Assembly: GCA_024654265.1 (NCBI GenBank)
Contig: JANLIO010000029.1
Coordinates: 1-12,108 of the forward strand
Length of the DNA: 12,108 bases
Direction: 5' to 3'
Source of the DNA: a bacterium
Lineage (GTDB): Bacteria > Patescibacteriota > Patescibacteriia > 2-12-FULL-60-25
Shown: in pieces, positions 6,833 through 12,108 of the stretch
Position numbering within the stretch: the first letter of the stretch is position 1
Layout: each line of letters opens with the position of its first letter
Program-made: the position numbers and the translations under genes
Notes under the pieces: model-generated
What the model was told of the DNA's origin: nothing
Databases searched by the model: none
What the model saw: only the letters and a program-made list of their open reading frames with translations

Positions 6833-8780
6833 TATCAAAGAATGGATGCGACGTTTGCCAAGAGCATACCGATATTTTGGATGTATTTTTTTGATCGTTC
6901 TTTGCACGGGAGTCGTTGCGTGGCTTCCATACTGGATTCTAAATGGACTTCATTTGCAAGATTTGACGGTATCTTGGTGGCGCGTGCCAGTGATGACGCC
7001 AGGTGTTTTTGATACATATGTATATTTGAACTGGATCGGTGAATCGGTTCGAGGATCTGCGTTTGGTGGATTGTTTAAGTGGTACGCTCTTTTATTAAAA
7101 AGTATCTGGAGCATGATGGCGTCGTGGTCGAGCGTTCCGGAAATATGGATTGTCACGCGGTGGATTTCATTGATTTTATTTATTTTAATTGTTCCATGGA
7201 CGATGCGACTGTGGTCGAAGTGTTCGCGAAAAACATCTTGGGTAATTGCGAGTGGGCTATTTTTTGCGTTATCACTTTCGATCGGTTTAAGGCCAGGTGC
7301 GTATTCTTGGTATTTGCCGTTTGCTTTTTTTTCTATTGTCGGAACATCGTACGTTTACGAAAGTTTGAATCATGAGCGTGTTGCGAGAGCGTGCGTCTGG
7401 ACGCTCGGGAGCTTGTTTCTCTCAATGCTTTATCCATGGTTTTTTCTTTTTGTTGGACTTTGGTTAGCTAGTATATGGTTTGTGTATTTTACGCGTCGTA
7501 ATACGTACATGTATTTTGGCTTCGTCGTACTTTGCATTGGTTCAATATGTGGGATTGCACTTCCGCTTGCGCATTGGTTTTTAGCACCTGAGCGTGCAGC
7601 GATGTTGGGCATATTTGAACGAACTGGGATTGTTTTTGCAAGAATTCCATTTTTTGCGAATACGGTTTTAGCGTTTGGCGCATGGCTCATGCTTTTTGGA
7701 ATTTTAGGCTTTGTTTTTCGTCAGTATTCTAAACAGTCCAATGAGATTATACGTGATTCGTTCGCGTGGATTGTGATGGTTTTTTTATGGTTTAGTACAC
7801 CATTTACAGGTATTCACTTGTACAGCGACCATCTTATTGGGCCGACAATTATCTTGGCGTGGCTTAGTCTTTCTACGGTTTGGAATATTGGTGAACAAAC
7901 AGAGAGAGGAAATTTCCAGATACAAATACCGCGTTTTTTTCAATATTTTTTATGGTTGATCGCAATCGGTGCAACTCTTTTTGTTGCATATATTATTCAA
8001 CAGCCAATTCGAGGGAACCCGTTAAAATTTGATTCGTATGCTGTTCACGTACTTAATTGGTTTGCGCTCACTGTTGCGTCGTGGATTGTTATCCGATCAA
8101 TCGTCTTACAAAGAAAGCAAAAAAAACGATTTTTTTACGGCGTAGTATTATTCTTCTGTGTTGGAATTGGGATTTGGGGGATGACATCGGTTGTTCTTCG
8201 AGACACGGATAAGCTTGTACCGGCATTACAGCGTGTCTCTGTTATTAATTGGCTTCGTTTAAATATGTCATTGGAATCGGAGATATGCTCCGACCCTGAG
8301 TCAGCACCATTTTATGCGGCGCATACTGGATTACGTATTTATCCCGCAGAAGCAACGTTGACATATGCGGTAACAAATGAAGCGATTCTCCATATGTTGG
8401 AAGTCATTGTCGGTGCGTATGATGTTCAAGAATCAAAAACAGAGTCTGTATTTCATTTTGATACGGATTACTATCGGACGATTCCGTGTGCAGCCGCGAG
8501 TAAATATTCACATAACGCATGGTGGTATGCCATGTTGATGAATGCCGGCATTTCGTCAGAGCAGGCGAATCGATTCATTGGATGTCGACAGGAGACACTT
8601 GATGAAAACTGGAATCGTATTTCATCGGCAATGAAGCAACATCAGTTAGATGAAGATGCGTTTCGAGTTACGTGTCCGGCTGTGATCATTCCAGACGAAC
8701 AACGCGATTATTGGCAACTTCCGAGTACATATCAAGAAACGCGTGTTTCTGATTCTGTGAGCATTTGGCGCTCTGAATAA
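6819..8780 (+). CDS. Polytopic membrane protein, putative GT-C glycosyltransferase
   Basis: I do not recognise a named family. The product, about 653 residues, has about 11-12 hydrophobic segments (near 21-41, 113-131, 140-156, 161-180, 193-224, 231-255, 280-300, 315-326, 338-356, 376-393, 410-430 and 438-460). A soluble C-terminal domain of roughly 190 residues follows. The layout matches GT-C enzymes: a first outer loop with an acidic residue (D65 in GVFDTYVYLNWIGE), many segments, then a domain opening with INWLRLNMSLESEICSDPE and GLRIYP. That opening resembles the NWLReNTP...GR...Y pattern found after the last membrane span in many GT-C proteins. It overlaps the previous gene, so the two are probably co-translated. 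ATG 6819 gives a 14-bp overlap; ATG 6804 and ATG 6846 are also in frame, with no clear Shine-Dalgarno to decide. A transport or polymerase role cannot be excluded. Placement beside a polyprenyl-phosphate sugar synthase supports a GT-C role. Confidence 0.72.
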   Translation: MSHVDIKEWMRRLPRAYRYFGCIFLIVLCTGVVAWLPYWILNGLHLQDLTVSWWRVPVMTPGVFDTYVYLNWIGESVRGSAFGGLFKWYALLLKSIWSMMASWSSVPEIWIVTRWISLILFILIVPWTMRLWSKCSRKTSWVIASGLFFALSLSIGLRPGAYSWYLPFAFFSIVGTSYVYESLNHERVARACVWTLGSLFLSMLYPWFFLFVGLWLASIWFVYFTRRNTYMYFGFVVLCIGSICGIALPLAHWFLAPERAAMLGIFERTGIVFARIPFFANTVLAFGAWLMLFGILGFVFRQYSKQSNEIIRDSFAWIVMVFLWFSTPFTGIHLYSDHLIGPTIILAWLSLSTVWNIGEQTERGNFQIQIPRFFQYFLWLIAIGATLFVAYIIQQPIRGNPLKFDSYAVHVLNWFALTVASWIVIRSIVLQRKQKKRFFYGVVLFFCVGIGIWGMTSVVLRDTDKLVPALQRVSVINWLRLNMSLESEICSDPESAPFYAAHTGLRIYPAEATLTYAVTNEAILHMLEVIVGAYDVQESKTESVFHFDTDYYRTIPCAAASKYSHNAWWYAMLMNAGISSEQANRFIGCRQETLDENWNRISSAMKQHQLDEDAFRVTCPAVIIPDEQRDYWQLPSTYQETRVSDSVSIWRSE

Positions 8781-8787
8781 CAAAAAG

Positions 8788-8807
8788 GCAAGATGTCGCC
8801 ATCTTGC
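8788..8807. other. Perfect 8-bp hairpin in the gap between two + strand genes
   Basis: GCAAGATG (8788-8795) and CATCTTGC (8800-8807) are perfect reverse complements around a 4-base loop. On the plus strand no T-run follows, so it is not a standard intrinsic terminator for the upstream gene. Read on the minus strand the loop is GCGA, a GNRA tetraloop, and the stem is followed by C and then five Ts, which is terminator-like. It may be a transcript 3' end or processing structure, or a barrier to antisense transcription. Confidence 0.6.
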
Positions 8808-8864
8808 GAAATTGATTGCCTTACGATACGGTTTTAGCTTAATTATTGTTAATCTATTCATTGC
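8808..8864 (+). promoter_or_regulatory. AT-rich gap, possible weak promoter for the C-methyltransferase gene
   Basis: After the hairpin the spacer is AT-rich. TTGCCT (8816-8821) and TTAATT (8839-8844) are 17 bases apart and could act as weak -35/-10 boxes, with the start codon about 20 bases further on. There is no Shine-Dalgarno before ATG 8865. Support is consensus matching only. Confidence 0.2.
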
Positions 8865-10148
8865 ATGCTTATTTCTCGTCAAACATGTCGCAGTTGTGGG
8901 TCTACTGCATTGACACCAGTTCTTTCGCTTGGGGATCAGGTTCTTGCTGGGAACTTCGGATTTGCTGAAAATCTTTCTGCTGTAACACGAAGGGTGCCTT
9001 TGGATTTGGTGCGTTGTGACTCGGAACGCGATGAAGATGCATGTGGACTTGTTCAGCTTCGGCATACCGTTCCTGGCGACTTGATGTATTCTTCTTATGG
9101 ATATCGTTCTGGCATCAATCAAACAATGCGTGATCATCTTTCATTACTTGCGCACGAGCTAGAGCAACGCGTGCATTTAACGGAAGGTGATGTTGTTATT
9201 GATATTGGTGCAAATGACGGGACACTGCTTCGTGCGTATGCAACGCCTCAGTTTAGCGGAGTTGGTTTTGAGCCTTCTATCGTTCAACCTGAAGCCCTAC
9301 CGGCGCATATTCAATTTATAAAAAATTATTTTACGGCATCAAATTTTGAAAAGCGGTATCCAAGCCAAAAAGCAAAAATAATTACCAGTATCGCCATGTT
9401 TTATGATTTGGAGGATCCGAATGCATTTGTTTCGGATGTTGCTTGTTTATTACGTGAGGATGGAATTTGGGTTTTAGAGGTCGCCTATTTACCAAAAACG
9501 CTTACAAAAAATTCATTTGATACAATTTGTCATGAGCATCTAGAGTATTATTCGTTCTCATCAATTGAACATTTATTGCGACGTCATGGGCTTACGATCA
9601 TTGATGTTGGGGAGAACGGGATTAACGGAGGAACGATCCGCGTGTATGCAACTCATGCGAATGGACGTATGTCTGAGAGAACAGAAGAAGCGCAAAATAG
9701 AATTTATACCATGCAACGAGAAGAATTTGATATGGAGTTGGATTCTTCGGCGCCGTATATCGCATTTGCGGAAAACGTGGAAAAGATAAAAACAGATCTT
9801 CCATTTATGCTTCGTGAACTTTGTCGTGCAGGAAAAAAAATATATGGATATGGTGCTTCAACGAAGGGCAACGTTATACTGCAGTATTGTGAAATTGGAA
9901 CAGATCTTGTTACGGCGATCGCTGATCGGAATCCTGCGAAGTGGGGGCAGAAGTCTCCTGGTATGAATATTCCAATTATTTCAGAGGATGAAATGCGAGC
10001 TGCGATGCCGGATTATCTTCTTGTACTGCCGTGGTTTTTTCTAGATGAATTCATGAAGCGCGAAAGTGCGTTTGTGGAGAGGGGTGGCAAGTTTATTATT
10101 CCAATTCCAGAGGTGTCGTATAAGCCGTATTTTAATTTTTATGGATGA
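8865..10148 (+). CDS. SAM-dependent sugar C-methyltransferase (TylC3/NovU-like, zinc-binding)
   Basis: This 427-residue, three-part enzyme belongs to the family that C-methylates nucleotide-linked keto-deoxysugars. The N-terminal zinc-binding part has C8, C11, C51 and C60 (the first two as TCRSCG) and a YSSYGYRSG motif. The central SAM domain has VVIDIGANDGTLL (110-122). The catalytic-type motif CHEHLEYYS (222-230) supplies E224 and H225, followed by NGGTIRVYA. The C-terminal part has the conserved GYGASTKGNVILQY (328-341) and ends in a typical IPIPEV segment. The methylated position in studied homologues is usually C3 of a 4-keto sugar. Here the substrate is inferred to be the gmd product or a derivative, because gmd and a second GMD-like SDR are in the same window and no dTDP-sugar genes are seen. 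Residue 222 is Cys where I recall Tyr in the structurally studied TcaB9, so this may be a distinct subgroup. Its end overlaps the next gene by 8 bp. Confidence 0.9.
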   Translation: MLISRQTCRSCGSTALTPVLSLGDQVLAGNFGFAENLSAVTRRVPLDLVRCDSERDEDACGLVQLRHTVPGDLMYSSYGYRSGINQTMRDHLSLLAHELEQRVHLTEGDVVIDIGANDGTLLRAYATPQFSGVGFEPSIVQPEALPAHIQFIKNYFTASNFEKRYPSQKAKIITSIAMFYDLEDPNAFVSDVACLLREDGIWVLEVAYLPKTLTKNSFDTICHEHLEYYSFSSIEHLLRRHGLTIIDVGENGINGGTIRVYATHANGRMSERTEEAQNRIYTMQREEFDMELDSSAPYIAFAENVEKIKTDLPFMLRELCRAGKKIYGYGASTKGNVILQYCEIGTDLVTAIADRNPAKWGQKSPGMNIPIISEDEMRAAMPDYLLVLPWFFLDEFMKRESAFVERGGKFIIPIPEVSYKPYFNFYG

Positions 10149-11100
10149 ACGGCGTCGCGCATTGATCACGGGAATCGCCGGTCAGGATGGAACATATCTT
10201 GCGGAATATCTTTCGGCACAGGGGGTTGATGTGTTCGGTATACATCTTCCTGACTCTGAATCACATACCTACTCTACGAAATATCGAGAGCTCTCAATTT
10301 GTTCTCGTGAGAATTTTTCGGACTATATACGTGAAATTCAACCGCATGAATGCTATCATCTTGCAGCACACCATTCATCATCGAGTGCGGGAGAGGATGA
10401 TGAGAATGATTTTGATAAGTCGATTCAGACAAATTTTATTTCTACGCAAACATTGCTGTCTGCAGTACGTACATCAATTCCTGAGTGTCGTGTTTTTCTG
10501 GCGGGATCTTGTCATATGTTTGGAAATCCTGCAGAGTCGCCACAAACAGAAGAAACGTCATTTTCGCCCGTAAATATGTATGGCATTTCAAAAGTGTCAT
10601 CCATGCATCTTGGTCGTATGTATAGAGAGAAGTACGGCATATTTGTCTGTACTGGAATTTTGTATAATCACGAGTCTCCTTTGCGCGGGTTAAATTTTAT
10701 TACGTCTCGAATTGCAAAAGGAGTGACGGAAGTTCTTGCGGGAAAGATAGATACACTTGTTGTTGGAAATCTTGATGCAAAGGTAGATTGGGGATTCGCG
10801 GGGGATTATGTCCATGCGATGTACAAAATGCTTCAGGCAGAAAAGCCGGAAGACTATATTATCGCGAGTGGTGAAACGCATACTGTGCGAGACTTCGCGC
10901 GTGTCGCTTTCGAACACGTCGGTTTAGATTGGACAAGGCATGTCTATGAAGATCCAGATATATACCGTCCTGTAAGTAAAGCCGTTTTTTGTGGAGATTC
11001 ACGAAAAATTCGTGAAAATCTTGGATGGAAACCCGAAGTTTCTTTTGAGTCTCTTGTGCAAATGATGGTTGATGCGCATCTAAAGAGAGAAAAAAATTAA
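10141..11100 (+). CDS. GMD-family SDR with altered active site (probable NDP-deoxysugar reductase/epimerase)
   Basis: This 319-residue extended SDR has the nucleotide-binding loop GIAGQDG (11-17) and Y147/K151 (YGISK). Several segments are clearly GMD-like: NHESPLRG (176-183), VDWGFAGDYVHAMYKMLQ and GETHTVRDF. Where gmd has T132-S-E134, this protein has S123-C124-H125 (AGSCHMFG), so the Glu used for dehydration is missing. The RR subunit-interface motif and the WKGTG loop, about 25 residues present in the gmd protein of this window, are also absent. That argues against 4,6-dehydratase activity. A 4-ketoreductase (as in GDP-rhamnose synthesis) or a reductase/epimerase (GDP-fucose synthase also has an S-S-C set) fits better. 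ATG 10141 overlaps the C-methyltransferase stop by 8 bp and places the Rossmann strand at the N-terminus. The frame is open upstream, but that stretch only shadows the previous gene. Translational coupling suggests that the two enzymes act on successive intermediates. Confidence 0.85.
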   Translation: MDERRRALITGIAGQDGTYLAEYLSAQGVDVFGIHLPDSESHTYSTKYRELSICSRENFSDYIREIQPHECYHLAAHHSSSSAGEDDENDFDKSIQTNFISTQTLLSAVRTSIPECRVFLAGSCHMFGNPAESPQTEETSFSPVNMYGISKVSSMHLGRMYREKYGIFVCTGILYNHESPLRGLNFITSRIAKGVTEVLAGKIDTLVVGNLDAKVDWGFAGDYVHAMYKMLQAEKPEDYIIASGETHTVRDFARVAFEHVGLDWTRHVYEDPDIYRPVSKAVFCGDSRKIRENLGWKPEVSFESLVQMMVDAHLKREKN

Positions 11101-11101
11101 T

Positions 11102-11806
11102 ATGATTTCATTTATTTTTCCAGCCTACAACGAAGCAGAAAATTTGAAGAGATTCCCTGAGGAGGTTTTTCCTGTTTTTGATGCGTTACAAGAACCGTAT
11201 GAAATTATTGTTATTGACGATGGAAGCGACGATGAGACAGCGGTCGTCGCACGTCGTATGGGGGATCGTATCCGACTTGTTGTTCATGAACAGAATAAGG
11301 GATTGGGAGCGGCAATACGAACAGGAATCGATGCGGTACGCGGTGACATTGTCATTACGATGGATACGGATTTAACATTTGCGCCAGAATTGGTTTTTAA
11401 ACTTCTCGAGCGATATCATCAAAATGATGTGGATGTCGTTTCTGGGTCTCCGAAATTAGCCGGGTATGGTTCAGATATTCCGATATACCGAATACTTGTA
11501 TCCAAGATGGCGTCTATCGTTTATCGCGTGATTATGGGTGGGAAAGTGACAACCGTAAGTCCAATTTTTCGTTTGTATAAAAGAGAGCATCTCACGTCGC
11601 TCCCGCTTCGTTCAACTGGATTTGATATTAATGCGGAGATTCTTTTTTATCTGATTCGAGATGAAAGACGAATTATTGAGATTCCCACCCCGTTAACACA
11701 AAGAGTTTATGGTGAAAGTAAACTTGTATATTCGAGAGAGATGAAGAGACATATACGGTTATTGTTTCATATTCTTCGTATACGACTCAGCAATAAAAAG
11801 GTATGA
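11102..11806 (+). CDS. Divergent DPM1-like GT2 polyprenyl-phosphate glycosyltransferase
   Basis: This 234-residue soluble GT2 resembles polyprenyl-phosphate hexose synthases. It has FIFPAYNEAENL, VIDDGSDDET (37-46), NKGLGAAIRTG, MDTDL (D88, D90) and a late GESKL (204-208), the equivalent of the G-x-SKL end motif of DPM1 enzymes. It differs from the fused GT2 of this window. The GSRYVPGG site is SGSPKLAGYG here, and the TSGF site is TVSPIFRLY. The donor or acceptor may therefore differ. There is no C-terminal membrane segment, although the last 25 residues are basic and amphipathic and may touch the membrane. It starts 1 base after the SDR stop, with AGAGAG about 12 bases upstream, and its stop overlaps the next start (ATGA, 11803-11806). 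Its job would be to load a lipid carrier for a GT-C enzyme. Confidence 0.88.
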   Translation: MISFIFPAYNEAENLKRFPEEVFPVFDALQEPYEIIVIDDGSDDETAVVARRMGDRIRLVVHEQNKGLGAAIRTGIDAVRGDIVITMDTDLTFAPELVFKLLERYHQNDVDVVSGSPKLAGYGSDIPIYRILVSKMASIVYRVIMGGKVTTVSPIFRLYKREHLTSLPLRSTGFDINAEILFYLIRDERRIIEIPTPLTQRVYGESKLVYSREMKRHIRLLFHILRIRLSNKKV

Positions 11807-12108
11807 AACTTTCTCGTCGTACCGGAATACGAATTAATTTTATATTGGATCATTGTCTTCCGCCATTTTTGCGTGATTCAAAATGGTTTATGTGGGCACC
11901 GTTTTATTTTTTGTATGGGAAGAAGGCTTCTATTTTTTTAGATTTTAAAGAAAAAGCGTTGAACATGAGTGAAGATGAATTCGCAGACGCCTATCGTCAG
12001 GTTGAGCCTGTCCTTATGGAGAGGGAGACGGATCTTGAAACGAGATGTTTCGAAGAAGTTGTCCAGTCGATTCGAGGTAGATCTGTGTTGGAAGTGGGGT
12101 GTGGAAAA
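11803..12108 (+). CDS. SAM-dependent methyltransferase, 3'-partial
   Basis: The frame opens with ATG 11803, coupled to the previous stop by ATGA, and stays open to the last base (102 codons). The visible protein begins MKLSRRTGIRINF and passes FLDFKEKALNMSEDEF. It ends in RSVLEVGCGK, the SAM-binding motif I of class I methyltransferases, at the usual distance of about 100 residues for proteins with an N-terminal extension. The charged segment before it (PVLMERETDLETRCFEEV) is typical of small-molecule or glycan methyltransferases. The rest of the catalytic domain lies outside the window, so the substrate cannot be guessed. Promoter-free coupling places it in the same operon as the GT2. Confidence 0.82.
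   Translation, partial: MKLSRRTGIRINFILDHCLPPFLRDSKWFMWAPFYFLYGKKASIFLDFKEKALNMSEDEFADAYRQVEPVLMERETDLETRCFEEVVQSIRGRSVLEVGCGK

Noticed and set aside
10066..10140. 25-residue upstream extension of the GMD-like SDR
   Set aside because: It is an out-of-frame reading of the C-methyltransferase gene. ATG 10141 begins directly before the nucleotide-binding strand.
1..12108. Alternative genetic code (UGA = Gly) as in Gracilibacteria/SR1
   Set aside because: Several genes end at TGA exactly where their families end and where the next gene starts (1519, 10146 and 11804), so TGA is a stop.
1..12108. CRISPR arrays, tRNA/rRNA genes, transposases or IS ends
   Set aside because: I saw no regularly spaced repeats, no tRNA-like cloverleaf segments and no transposase-like protein. 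The only long repeat is the 42-bp coding tract. Many antisense open frames over the glycosyltransferase genes are shadows without family motifs.

Overview
The window is a dense cluster of cell-surface polysaccharide or glycoconjugate genes from a bacterium. Nine coding regions cover almost all of it, most of them overlapping or 1 base apart. TGA is used as an ordinary stop throughout, so the UGA-to-Gly code of Gracilibacteria/SR1 is excluded. Most genes lack a strong Shine-Dalgarno. The gene content (GT-C membrane enzymes, DPM1-like GT2s, small SAM methyltransferases, gmd) would suit a Patescibacteria/CPR-type or other uncultivated lineage, but that placement is a guess from gene style and not demonstrated.

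Left block (1-4148, + strand): two tandem paralogues coupled by an ATGA overlap. The second joins a cytoplasmic GT4 (GT-B fold) glycosyltransferase to a GT39/PMT_2-like multi-pass GT-C glycosyltransferase in one 876-residue protein. The first enters the window already inside its gene. Its visible part is the GT-C half, preceded by about 40 residues that look like the tail of a GT-B domain.

Middle (4171-5250, - strand): gmd, GDP-mannose 4,6-dehydratase, with an intact active site. It is convergent with the left block and divergent from the right block.

Right block (5399-12108, + strand): a dolichyl-phosphate-mannose-synthase-like GT2 fused to a SAM methyltransferase; a large polytopic protein with GT-C-like layout; a hairpin in an 83-bp gap; a sugar C-methyltransferase; a GMD-family SDR with an altered active site; a second, divergent DPM1-like GT2; and the start of another SAM methyltransferase that runs off the end.

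A coherent reading is as follows. Gmd makes GDP-4-keto-6-deoxymannose. The C-methyltransferase and the second SDR would turn it into a C-methyl-branched 6-deoxyhexose, of the evalose/virenose type. The GT2 enzymes load sugars onto polyprenyl phosphate. The GT-C enzymes, one carrying its own cytoplasmic GT4, then transfer sugars on the outer face of the membrane. The most unusual points are the GT4-GT39 fusion and its probable sister, the GT2-methyltransferase fusion, the active-site-altered GMD paralogue next to the C-methyltransferase, and a 42-bp island of perfect DNA identity between otherwise diverged paralogues.
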